Source: JAXGVG01 sp040773965
GTDB lineage: Bacteria > Pseudomonadota > Alphaproteobacteria > UBA9219
Assembly (NCBI GenBank): GCA_040773965.1
Contig: JAXGVG010000017.1
Location: forward strand, 1 to 20,540
Direction of reading: 5' to 3'
DNA: 20,540 nucleotides
Shown: one piece after another, positions 6,806 through 14,743 of the stretch
Numbering within the stretch: the stretch's first letter is position 1
Layout of the letters: every line of letters begins with the position of its first letter
The notes under the pieces: model-generated
What the model was told of the DNA's origin: nothing
The model's database searches: none
What the model saw: only the letters and a program-made list of their open reading frames with translations
Translations under genes and position numbers: made by a program

Positions 6806-8325
6806 GGCTTTGTCCGGGTTAGCGTGAAATCCGCCGCAAGCGAGAAGACGTGTTCCGCCGGTTTGTTTTTCGCGTCGTTGTTCGACAGCGTTTCGTTCGG
6901 CAGGGCGGGGAAGGGATAGCGGCCGATCGTGACGTCATAATCCGGCATCGCGGCCCGCAACGAGACGGCCAGCGCGTCGAACGCTTGCGCGGTTTGCTGG
7001 CGCATGGCTCCTTTGGCTCTGGCAGGCGCGGCATTGCCGGTGAGGCGAAGGCTTGTCCGCAGGGTTTCCGGTCGGCCGGGCGCGCCGGGCCGCCATTCGA
7101 TGCGAACCGCGCGCGCGTTGCTGCCGAGGCCTTTATCGAGGGACCGTAAAACGGGCCACGGCTGCGGCTCCGGCGTCGCGAACAAACGCCGTCTTTCAAT
7201 GGCCTTTTGCAAGCGGCCCAGAGGTTCCGTAACGGGGCCAAGCCGCGCGCGTTCCTGCGCCAATTCCTGCCGAAGCGTTTCGATACCGGTTGCCGTTTGC
7301 TGGAGAGTCAACGCGCGCTGCATAAGATCGTATCCTTCAACGCCAAACGCCGCCAGCGCAAGCAGCCACACGGCGGCGGTGATGTTTTTCCCCCATCGAT
7401 TCAGCCGGGATGTATTCCGGGTTTGCTGCAGGCGTTTCTGTCTCAACAGGACGCGCGGGCGCGGCCTTCCAAGTAACCATGCCGCGTGAAGCAAATCGCC
7501 GAAAGGATCGTCCGGAGCGGGCCCGAAGGGCAAACCCAGTTGAACCGCCGCCTGATGGGGCGTAACGGTAACAATCGATTTGAGGGGCAAGGAAATCGTC
7601 TTCAAAGCTTCATGCATTTTTTCCGGCATGACGGCGATAACATAAAGCGGCGTGCCTTCCGTCAGGCCGAGGCGGGCGAGATAGCCGAGGCTTGCCTGAA
7701 GATCGAGCGCAAGCGTCGCGGTGGTGAATCCGGGGCTTGCCGTCAACGGAAGAGGCGGAGTCAAGCGCGTAAAAATCAGTTCGCCATCGAGCGTAACAAT
7801 CTGGCGAAACCCGCCGGTACGCTGCCAGCTCAGCATCAAGCCCCATCCCTTCCGGGCCTCGGGTAAAAGACGCGCGACCATCGGGGCGCTTTCCAGGGGC
7901 AAAAGCGCCGTCGAGCACGGGGGGGTGGAAAGCGAGGCCAACCGTTCAAACCAAAGCCCTGCAGCCCCGCCGTCATGCAGGCAAGCCAGCAAGGCGGCGT
8001 GGTTCTTAAGCGGCAAAGCCGCCGTCAACTGGGTGTGTCGGGCATGGGGCGGTTCCGGAAAGTGCTGTTGCAACCGGCGTTTCAGCAGTTTGCGTTTGTC
8101 GAGGAAATTGAGGCGGGGCAGCGCGTCGCGGCGGAAAACCTGCGCCAACGTATCGGCAAGAACAAGAACGGGCGTTCGCGGACTGGCCGCGATGGCCTCA
8201 AGAATGGCTCCGGCCTTGTCGTGGCTGTCCGCAAAGAGCGTTTTAACGGTCTTGCCGCGTTGTGGCGGAACGAGCAAAACCCCGTCGTCGCCAACCACTA
8301 AAAGGAAAAAGGACTTTCCTTTCAT
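6802..8325 (-). CDS. MshI/GspL-like assembly protein (PilM-like plus PilN-like parts)
   Basis: 507 residues. Residues 1-270 form a cytoplasmic alpha/beta region in the place where PilM or the GspL cytoplasmic domain would be. I see no actin-type phosphate-binding motif, so ATP binding is doubtful. A basic linker (290-312) precedes a single transmembrane helix (about 315-332, ITAAVWLLALAAFGVEGY), a coiled coil (337-382) and a C-terminal domain (388-505) ending in FSLAADFTLT, resembling the ferredoxin-like fold of PilN/GspL. It would recruit the ATPase and contact the PilO-like partner encoded next. ATGA overlaps join it to both neighbours. The codons for TPP at about residues 134-136 include a C7 run (7919-7925). 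Confidence 0.65.
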   Translation of the reverse strand: MKGKSFFLLVVGDDGVLLVPPQRGKTVKTLFADSHDKAGAILEAIAASPRTPVLVLADTLAQVFRRDALPRLNFLDKRKLLKRRLQQHFPEPPHARHTQLTAALPLKNHAALLACLHDGGAAGLWFERLASLSTPPCSTALLPLESAPMVARLLPEARKGWGLMLSWQRTGGFRQIVTLDGELIFTRLTPPLPLTASPGFTTATLALDLQASLGYLARLGLTEGTPLYVIAVMPEKMHEALKTISLPLKSIVTVTPHQAAVQLGLPFGPAPDDPFGDLLHAAWLLGRPRPRVLLRQKRLQQTRNTSRLNRWGKNITAAVWLLALAAFGVEGYDLMQRALTLQQTATGIETLRQELAQERARLGPVTEPLGRLQKAIERRRLFATPEPQPWPVLRSLDKGLGSNARAVRIEWRPGAPGRPETLRTSLRLTGNAAPARAKGAMRQQTAQAFDALAVSLRAAMPDYDVTIGRYPFPALPNETLSNNDAKNKPAEHVFSLAADFTLTRTKP

Positions 8326-9539
8326 GGCATCATCCCCACTTTGGCGAGGCTGCCATAGACGGGACCGAGAACGGCCAGAACGACCCAGGCCAGCAAAGCG
8401 CCGACGGCGATCGTCAAGGCCGGCTCCAGCGAGCCGATAAAGCGTTCGACTGTCGATTGGACTTCGGCGTCGTAATAGCGCGTGACTTCGTCGAGCGTCT
8501 TGGGCAGTTGGCCGCTTTGTTCGCCGACGCGGAGCATTTGCGTTACGAGCGGGGGAAAAACGTCCACCGTCGCGCTGGAAAGCGTATGGCCCGCCTGAAT
8601 TTGCCGTTCGGCGAAATTCGCGGCTTCGATCAGCGCGCGGTTGCCTAAAACAGCCGTGGCATATCTTAGGCTGGATGGAAGGCTGACGCCGCTTTGCAAA
8701 AGCAGCGCGAGACTTTGGGCAAATCGCGCGACGGCGATTTTCCGAATCGCCGGGCCGAGGCCGGGAAGCGCAAGCAGCAGGCGGTCCTGTTCAAGAGCGA
8801 GGGAAGGCGAATACCGTTTTGCCGTGAAGAGAATAAGGATTCCGGCGACCAGAGAGACAAGCGCAAGCCACCCCCCGGCGGCAAATCCTTCGGACACGCG
8901 TATCAAAAGCCGCGTGAGGAAGGGAAGATCGCCGGAGATGGAATTCAAAAAGGCGATAACCTGCGGCACCACCATCGTCATCATGAACGTCATGACGCCG
9001 AGGGCAAGGCAAAGAAGAAAAAGGGGATAACGCAACGTCCGGCTTAATTGTATCTGCAGGCGCTCCTGCCAGCGCAATTGTTTGGCCAGTTGGGCGAACG
9101 TCGCGGCCAAATCGCCGCTCGTTTCCCCGGTGGAGAGGACCGCGAGAAAAACCGGGTTGAAAAGACGGGGGTGTCGGGCGAAAGCGGCGGCGATGGGGCT
9201 GCCGTGATTGATGGCGTGGGCAATGCTGTCGAGCCTGTCGCGCAACAAGCCGGGCGCGACCGTGTTGATGACGGTATGCAACGCCGTCAGGAAAGGAAGA
9301 CCCGCGCGCAAAAGGTCTTCAAGTTGGCTGCACAGGTTGACGCGTTGCAGAAGCGGCGAGCGTTCGCGGAGCCCGCGCAACCAGCCGGGCAGCGCTATGG
9401 GCGTCTGGGCCCTGGCTTCGATCAGCTCGAGGCCCGATTCGCGCAGAAAATGGCCCAATTCGTTTTCATGTGCGGCAGCCAACTGGCCGCGCTGGATGCG
9501 GCCGGAAGCGCTGACGGCGCGGTAACGGTACGCGGGCAC
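8322..9539 (-). CDS. Type II secretion / type IV pilus platform protein, GspF/PilC/MshG family
   Basis: Polytopic inner-membrane core protein that couples ATPase action to pilin assembly, 405 residues. Two T2SSF repeats are visible, each with the conserved GExSGxL element (GETSGDL about 136-142; GEQSGQL about 344-350). Hydrophobic helices lie around 168-193, 220-240 and 370-392. The N-terminus YRYRAVSASGRIQRG is typical of the family. The GTG at 9539 (giving MPAYRYRAV) has GGGG about 7 nt upstream and follows the ATPase stop by 2 nt. A TTG at 9545 is the alternative but has its purines too close. The stop overlaps the next gene by 4 bp. Confidence 0.93.
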   Translation of the reverse strand: MPAYRYRAVSASGRIQRGQLAAAHENELGHFLRESGLELIEARAQTPIALPGWLRGLRERSPLLQRVNLCSQLEDLLRAGLPFLTALHTVINTVAPGLLRDRLDSIAHAINHGSPIAAAFARHPRLFNPVFLAVLSTGETSGDLAATFAQLAKQLRWQERLQIQLSRTLRYPLFLLCLALGVMTFMMTMVVPQVIAFLNSISGDLPFLTRLLIRVSEGFAAGGWLALVSLVAGILILFTAKRYSPSLALEQDRLLLALPGLGPAIRKIAVARFAQSLALLLQSGVSLPSSLRYATAVLGNRALIEAANFAERQIQAGHTLSSATVDVFPPLVTQMLRVGEQSGQLPKTLDEVTRYYDAEVQSTVERFIGSLEPALTIAVGALLAWVVLAVLGPVYGSLAKVGMMP

Positions 9540-9541
9540 GT

Positions 9542-11320
9542 TCAATCCCCCCGCGTCATGTCGACGGCGCGGCGCAAATCCGAAAGCGCGATCTCGCCTG
9601 CCAGCACGCGCGCGATGCCGTCTTCCTGCATGCTTTGAAAGCCTTGCTCGCGCGCGAGCTTCAGCATGGCGACGCGGCCTGTCTCCGCCGCGATCATGTC
9701 GTCCATCTCCGGCGTTACGTTAAGGGCCTCGGCAATCACTGTTCGGCCATGCGTCCCGGTGTGCGCGCAAACGTCGCATCCGGCGGGATGGGCGATAAGG
9801 GGCGGCTTGCCGGGATCGGCGCGCAGGACGCGGCATTCTTCAGGGCTGGCTCTGCGGGTTTTTTTGCAATGCGGGCAAAGCTTGCGGACCAGACGTTGGG
9901 CGATAATGCCGCTTATGTTGCCTGCGATGACGCGCGGGCTAAGACCGAGGTCGATCAGGCGCGGCACGGCGCCAAGGACGTCGTTGCAGTGCAACGTGGA
10001 ATAAATCTGATGGCCCGTCATGGCCGCGCGAAGCGCCATTTGCGCCGTATCGGGATCGCGAACTTCGCCGATGAAAATGATATCGGGATCCATGCGCAGT
10101 ACGCCGCGAATGCCTGCGCCGAAGGTCAGGCCCTGGGATTCCTGGACGGCGGTCTGGCGGATGAGCCCAAGCTGGTATTCGACTGGTTCTTCCAGCGTGG
10201 CGATGTTCACTTCGGTCGTGCTGATTTGGCGCAGGATGGAATAAAGCGTCGTCGTCTTGCCGCTGCCTGTCGGACCCGTCACAAGCGTGATGCCCTGGGG
10301 CCTTTCCATGATTTGCCGCAGGAAGGCAAGAACGCCGGGGTTAAAGCCGAGATCCGTCAAGGGCAAGAGGGACCGCCGGTGATCCAGCAGGCGGACGGAA
10401 ATGTTTTCGCCCCAGACGGTGGGCATGATGGCGACGCGAAAATCCACATCGCCGCCGCCGATTTGCATCTGGAATCGCCCGTCCTGAATGCTGCGCGTGT
10501 CCGCGATGTTCATCCCTGCCATGATTTTCAGCCGGTGCGACAGCGCAGTCCAGTGCGCGCGATGAAGGGCGCGGATCTGGTGCAGCCGCCCGTCGATGCG
10601 GTAACGCACGCGGACGAAAGTGTTTTCCGGCTCCAAATGAATGTCGGAAGCCCCGCGCTTGACGGCGTCGAACAACAGCCGGTTCACAAGACGCACCACG
10701 GGATGTTGATACCCGCCTTCGGCAGGTTCTTCCGTCTGGCCGGTTTCAAGCTCACGCAAAATGCCGTCCAGCGAGGACGTAAAGCCGTAATAGTGTTCGA
10801 TGGCGTCGTCGATGTCAGCCGGGCTGGCCACGCGGGGCGCCAGTTCGATCTGTCGGGGGAAATGGCGGCGTATTTCGTCCATCGCCACAATGTCGTAAGG
10901 ATCGGCCGTGGCGATTTCGAGCGAGGATTCCTCCAAACGCAAGGGAATGGCGCGGCACCGCTCCGCGACGGCGCGCGGCAAACGCTTGAGTATGGCCGGA
11001 TCGGGAACAACTTTTTTGAGATCGATAGATTCCAGCCCCGTGCGCGCCGCCAGAAGGGACGCCAACGTCGCTTCGTCCAGAAACCCCAACTTGACGAGCA
11101 CCGAGCCGAGCATCTGGCCGCTTTGCCGCTGTTCGTGCAGCGCAATCTGAAGCTGATCGGGCGTGATGGCGCCCATTTCCACCAAGCGCTCGCCCACGGC
11201 CAGCGGCGGCAGGGCTGGCGCAGCCGCGGGCTCTCTTTGTCTTTTAACGGAAACGGAAAGGACTTTTGCCGTTTCGTCCTGTTCGTCCGCTACGGCACGG
11301 AGATAAGCGGTTTTGCGCAT
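9542..11320 (-). CDS. Pilus assembly / type II secretion ATPase, MshE/GspE/PilB family
   Basis: Hexameric cytoplasmic ATPase that powers pilin polymerisation, 592 residues from ATG 11320. An N-terminal MshEN-like region holds two tandem 24-residue repeats (41-64 and 70-93). Catalytic motifs follow: Walker A GPTGSGKTT (349-357), Asp box TLEEPVEY (375-382), Walker B IIFIGEVRD (414-422) and His box TGHQIYSTLH (435-444). A zinc site is formed by Cys482, Cys485, Cys515 and Cys518. The start was chosen because GGTGA (11330-11326) is well placed; ATG 11332 and TTG 11344 are in-frame alternatives overlapping the prepilin gene. It is an extension-type ATPase by its zinc motif; no PilT-type partner is present. 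Both MshEN repeats lack the leading Arg. Confidence 0.95.
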   Translation of the reverse strand: MRKTAYLRAVADEQDETAKVLSVSVKRQREPAAAPALPPLAVGERLVEMGAITPDQLQIALHEQRQSGQMLGSVLVKLGFLDEATLASLLAARTGLESIDLKKVVPDPAILKRLPRAVAERCRAIPLRLEESSLEIATADPYDIVAMDEIRRHFPRQIELAPRVASPADIDDAIEHYYGFTSSLDGILRELETGQTEEPAEGGYQHPVVRLVNRLLFDAVKRGASDIHLEPENTFVRVRYRIDGRLHQIRALHRAHWTALSHRLKIMAGMNIADTRSIQDGRFQMQIGGGDVDFRVAIMPTVWGENISVRLLDHRRSLLPLTDLGFNPGVLAFLRQIMERPQGITLVTGPTGSGKTTTLYSILRQISTTEVNIATLEEPVEYQLGLIRQTAVQESQGLTFGAGIRGVLRMDPDIIFIGEVRDPDTAQMALRAAMTGHQIYSTLHCNDVLGAVPRLIDLGLSPRVIAGNISGIIAQRLVRKLCPHCKKTRRASPEECRVLRADPGKPPLIAHPAGCDVCAHTGTHGRTVIAEALNVTPEMDDMIAAETGRVAMLKLAREQGFQSMQEDGIARVLAGEIALSDLRRAVDMTRGD

Positions 11321-11325
11321 CGGTT

Positions 11326-12153
11326 TCACCATGCCGTTTGGCAACTGCCGTTGCCGAAAAGGCTGACAAGGGCGTTGCGGTCGAGAAAAAGAAGAATGTC
11401 GTCGAAGGGATTGTTGCCGCCGAAAACGGAAGGCGCGTTGTAGAACGTTAAATCGCCGTCCGCGTTACAGCGTTCATAGCCGCCGCTGGCGCATGCCGTC
11501 GTGCCGCTTGGGAAAGACAAGCGCCAGCCATTGCTGTCTCCGGATAAGGGATTGGCCGCATACGAACCGTACCCGTTTGGCCCATGGCTTACGAAGATGA
11601 CAGCGGCCGCCTGCGTCGCGCCGCCGGGCACGACGATGCCGATCCGGTTGGCCTTGTTAAGGTTGGCCGCGCACAATCCAACCTGACCGGAAGGAATGAT
11701 GCCGGCCATGGAACTTACCGTCAGCGCAGGATCGACGCGCATGGTGATCCACCGTCCCCAGCCGTCTTTGGCCATGCTCATCGGTACGCCAAGTGAAACG
11801 AAAGGCGGAATGCCTTCGGGCGAATTGCAGACGTTGCAGGCGGCTGTGACCGTGTCGCCCCGCACGCGGCCGAACCCCGAGCCGTATATATCGGCGGGTG
11901 TAGGACAAGGCAAACAGCCGTTCGCCTGCGCGAACGCCGCCGTCGCGCGGAGCAAGGCTTGAAGGTTGGTATCGGTCGCGCTGCGCTGGGCGTTGGTCCG
12001 AACGGCGTTAAGGGCGGGGAAAACAATCAGGATGATCAGGCCGATCACGACCAGCACGATGCTCATTTCAACAAGCGTGAACCCCGCCCCGTGACAAGAG
12101 ATAGAATGCCGTGGATAGAAAAAGAATTTCTTCCGGATTCTGTCATCTGTCAT
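11326..12153 (-). CDS. Prepilin-like protein with LPCP and multiple cysteines
   Basis: 275 residues. A type III (prepilin) signal is clear: a 24-residue leader, then G24 / FTLVEMSIVLVVIGLIILIV, with Glu at +5 for assembly. The leader is long and contains FFFYPRH. The mature domain has CLPCP (80-84), CNVC (106-109), the D-x-WGR element (130-134), Cys161, Cys221, Cys229 and Cys271, and ends with FDDILLFLDRNALVSLFG. LPCP followed by a WG motif and a terminal FDDI is a pattern I associate with a group of large minor pilins or pseudopilins. The eight mature cysteines probably form disulfides in the periplasm. It ends 5 nt before the chosen ATPase start. The ATG lies in a 7-bp tandem repeat. Confidence 0.85.
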   Translation of the reverse strand: MTDDRIRKKFFFYPRHSISCHGAGFTLVEMSIVLVVIGLIILIVFPALNAVRTNAQRSATDTNLQALLRATAAFAQANGCLPCPTPADIYGSGFGRVRGDTVTAACNVCNSPEGIPPFVSLGVPMSMAKDGWGRWITMRVDPALTVSSMAGIIPSGQVGLCAANLNKANRIGIVVPGGATQAAAVIFVSHGPNGYGSYAANPLSGDSNGWRLSFPSGTTACASGGYERCNADGDLTFYNAPSVFGGNNPFDDILLFLDRNALVSLFGNGSCQTAW

Positions 12154-12172
12154 CTGTCTTCTGCCTTTTGAA

Positions 12173-12844
12173 TCACATGCGGACGCACAGCGTATAGGTC
12201 TGGCCGTCGATATAGGCGGTTGTCACGGTTCCGCTGCTGCCGGAACCCGAGCCTGTTTCCGTCGAGGCCTGAATGGTGCCCGCGTTGCTCGTGCCGTCGT
12301 CGATCCGCGCGTCGATCGCTTGCGCCGCGTTGGCCGGAAGCTTGCTGAGACATAAGACCGTAGTCGTAAACGCGCCGCTAAACGCGCCGTTCTGAAAACC
12401 GTAAACGCCGCCGAAAGGATTGGGCGGCTGAACGGCCGTCGTTCCGGCGGTTACCTGGTTTTTCACAAGGCCCGCCGCGCGCAGGTGCGCCCAAAGCAAA
12501 CGGCTTTCGCCGCCGGGAGTGCTGAAGGACGACGTGTCGAACGACGAGCCGCTGCCGACAAGCCCGTCGCCATTGCCGTTGCCGTCGCCGCTGCCGCCGA
12601 TCGAGGCGTTGGGAAAGCGCGTCGTGGCGCTGGGATCGTCGCCGGGAAGGGCGCCGTAGTTCTGGGCGTAGGTCTGGAACTGGGCCTGATAGGCCTGAAT
12701 GGCGTTGACCGCGTTGGTGATCCGCGCGTTCTGGATGATCTGCTGGCCGGTCAAAACGCCGCCGATGATCAAACCGATGATGACGAGAACAATCGAAAGC
12801 TCGACAAGCGTGAAACCGCGGGAAAGACGGAAAGCAGAACGCAT
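12173..12844 (-). CDS. Prepilin-like protein with Gly/Asn/Asp-rich loop
   Basis: 223 residues from ATG 12844, which has GGAG at 12854-12851 with 6 nt spacing. An in-frame ATG at 12856 overlaps the secretin stop (TAATG) and lacks a ribosome site. The leader MRSAFRLSRG is cleaved before FTLVELSIVLVIIGLIIGGVL, with Glu at +5. The YGALPGDDPSAT block (63-74) and LLWAHLRAAGLV (116-127) match a group of alphaproteobacterial prepilins. The loop at about 83-99 (GGSGDGNGNGDGLVGSG) resembles an acidic calcium-binding loop. Cys165 and Cys220 may form a C-terminal disulfide. The position directly after the secretin, and its size, make it a candidate for the major subunit; a pseudopilin role is equally possible. 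Confidence 0.88.
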   Translation of the reverse strand: MRSAFRLSRGFTLVELSIVLVIIGLIIGGVLTGQQIIQNARITNAVNAIQAYQAQFQTYAQNYGALPGDDPSATTRFPNASIGGSGDGNGNGDGLVGSGSSFDTSSFSTPGGESRLLWAHLRAAGLVKNQVTAGTTAVQPPNPFGGVYGFQNGAFSGAFTTTVLCLSKLPANAAQAIDARIDDGTSNAGTIQASTETGSGSGSSGTVTTAYIDGQTYTLCVRM

Positions 12845-12855
12845 GGTCTTCTCCA

Positions 12856-14670
12856 TTAAAGTTCGTTCGATGGCAGCGGCAGGGGCCGCGGATCGTTGTT
12901 GTATTTCCGGTAAAGATCGATGTCGGCGGCGTCAGGCGCGGCCTTGTCGAGAATTGTCGCGCGCAGCAAGATGACCAGTTCGCTCGTGCCGCCGTCGTTG
13001 TCGCGGGACTTGGCCAAATTGCCGATGATGGGCAGCGCGTCGAACGGCGGGATCCCTTTTTCCTCGTTGTCCGAGCTGTCCTGCATCAATCCGCCCATGA
13101 CGGCCACTTCGCCCGAGTGAAGCTGGAGGACCGAATCCATCTCGCGCACCGCCAGCACCGGCACCTGCGATTCGACCGCGCTCGTGATCCCCGCCTGCGC
13201 CGCGTTGAGGCCGATGGAAGGATCGTTCGCGTAATCCACCACGCGCGAAATAGTCGGGCGCAGGGTCATGGTAATGCGGCTGTTCTCAATGTCGATCGAT
13301 GGCTGAACCGTCATGACAAGGCCGACCGGCACTGTGCGTGGCGTGCTGGAAAAGACAGGCGTTCCCGACACCGGAACGCCCGACGTGCTGACCGTTGTCG
13401 GGAATTGGGCCGAGGTGAGAAAATACACTTCGTTACGCGCCACCTTCAGAACGGCCGTCTGGTTGTTCAGGACGGTGAGGCGGGGCGACGACAGAATGCG
13501 CGTGGCGCCGAACGTGCGGACGAGGTTGAGAATGCCCGAGAAATCGCTCGTATCGACAGAGGCGGTAAACACGCCGGAAGCCGCGGTTGTTGCCGCGGTG
13601 AACGGCGCGCCCGCGCCCACCGTGCCGAAGCGCGCGGCGGTGTTGAGACTGCCGTCGAAAAGCGTGCGCCAGTTGATGCCGCTCTGGAAATCGTCGTTCA
13701 ACTCAACTTCCACGATACGGGCTTCGATCAAGACCTGGGCCGTCGCTTTTTTCTGCAGCAAAAGCAGGTATTTTTGAACGGCTTCCTGCTGTCGATCGTT
13801 GCCGAAAACGGTCACCAGCCCGGCCTGTTTATCGATGCTGAAATTCGCCGTTGAATCGGCGCTGGCGTTGCCTGAGTCTTTTACAAGCGGGCGCTGGCGT
13901 TGCGTGGTGGCCAGCACCTGCTTCAGTGATCGTTCAAGCTCGGCCCAGAAATCGGCGTCGGAAGCCGCGGAAATCTTCGACAGCGAATTGTTGTCGCCGT
14001 TGCCGCCAGAGATATTCCGGCTGGCGCCATGGCTGTTGCCGCTCGTCACGTCGACATCGAACACGTTCGTCGCAATGGTGACTTCGCCGGTCGTTCGCCG
14101 CGCGACGGCCAGATAATCCACGGGATACGTTTTCTGGTAAGGCTCGTCCAGCTCGACGCGCATAAAGCCGTCCGCCAGCTTGTAACGCAGCCCGGCGAGC
14201 GCGCAGATGCGCCTGAGAACATCTTCGAAAGGCTGGTCGCGCGCGGTGAAAATAATGCCGCCCTCGATGCGCGGATCGATTTCCATGTTCACCTTCCCTT
14301 CGCGGCCAAGCTCGATAAGCACGTCGCGAAGAGGGACATTGTCAGTGACCGTCACGCTGACCCGTTTTTCGGGGGCCTTGGCCGCGCGTTGCGCAGGGGG
14401 CGTTAAAACCGTTGGCATGGCCGGTATAGGCGGCGCGGCGTCCGTCAAAGGGATGCCGGGTCCCGGCCCTGCGGTCACAGCCTTGAGGCCACCATCTTTA
14501 TCTTCCACATTACCGCGATGGCGTAACGCTATATAATCTTTGCGCGAAAGGTTACCGGCAGGATCGATTTTTTCCGAAGGGAAAACGCCGACGCAGCCCG
14601 AAAGGACAAATACGCCAAGCAGCGTAAGGGTAATTTTTGAAAAAACTGCGTTCGGCAAGACAATGCCCAA
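12856..14670 (-). CDS. mshL: Secretin lipoprotein, MshL / PilQ / GspD family
   Basis: Outer-membrane channel of the pilus or secretion machine, 604 residues. A lipoprotein signal with LSGC places the lipidated Cys at 26. A Pro/Ala-rich linker (65-100) leads to an STN/N0 domain (about 103-172), a Ser/Asn/Gly-rich segment (about 200-235), an N1-type domain (about 265-325) and the secretin core (about 330-585). The end motif GGLMQDSSDNEEKGIPPF, then ALPIIGNL, then ELVILLRATI is diagnostic. VLAVREMDSVLQLHSG is closest to MshL among secretins. The only in-frame starts near the signal peptide are TTG 14670 and TTG 14658, with no clear ribosome site, so the N-terminus is uncertain. The stop overlaps a possible ATG of the next gene. 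Confidence 0.94.
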   Translation of the reverse strand: MGIVLPNAVFSKITLTLLGVFVLSGCVGVFPSEKIDPAGNLSRKDYIALRHRGNVEDKDGGLKAVTAGPGPGIPLTDAAPPIPAMPTVLTPPAQRAAKAPEKRVSVTVTDNVPLRDVLIELGREGKVNMEIDPRIEGGIIFTARDQPFEDVLRRICALAGLRYKLADGFMRVELDEPYQKTYPVDYLAVARRTTGEVTIATNVFDVDVTSGNSHGASRNISGGNGDNNSLSKISAASDADFWAELERSLKQVLATTQRQRPLVKDSGNASADSTANFSIDKQAGLVTVFGNDRQQEAVQKYLLLLQKKATAQVLIEARIVEVELNDDFQSGINWRTLFDGSLNTAARFGTVGAGAPFTAATTAASGVFTASVDTSDFSGILNLVRTFGATRILSSPRLTVLNNQTAVLKVARNEVYFLTSAQFPTTVSTSGVPVSGTPVFSSTPRTVPVGLVMTVQPSIDIENSRITMTLRPTISRVVDYANDPSIGLNAAQAGITSAVESQVPVLAVREMDSVLQLHSGEVAVMGGLMQDSSDNEEKGIPPFDALPIIGNLAKSRDNDGGTSELVILLRATILDKAAPDAADIDLYRKYNNDPRPLPLPSNEL

Positions 14671-14717
14671 AGGAAGGAGACATACGAGGGCATGAAAGTG
14701 GCCGGTTTTTGGTTAAC

Positions 14718-14723
14718 TGTCAA
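14718..14723 (-). promoter_or_regulatory. Possible -35 element for the pilus cluster
   Basis: TTGACA on the minus strand, 48 bp upstream of the secretin start. No good -10 is seen at 16-18 bp (CACTTT at 17 bp), so this is only a tentative element. The 125-bp gap (14671-14795) is the only sizeable non-coding stretch ahead of the pilus genes. No clear terminator for the GT41 gene is visible in it. Confidence 0.25.
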
Positions 14724-14743
14724 AGACCGCAGGGCCGTCGGGG

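Noticed and set aside
7919..7925. C7 run in the MshI-like gene as a phase-variable tract
   Set aside because: Seven bases in high-G+C coding sequence is common and there is no surface-variation rationale for an inner-membrane platform protein.
9635..11443. A 602-codon open frame on the plus strand opposite the ATPase gene
   Set aside because: Its translation has no recognisable domain and is rich in Arg, His and Ala. It is an antisense shadow of the strongly conserved MshE/GspE gene with high-G+C third positions.
14529..14723. ATG-started 64-codon frame overlapping the secretin start
   Set aside because: It contains an LSC-like string, but the secretin frame carries the true lipobox and continues into homologous sequence; this frame stops early.
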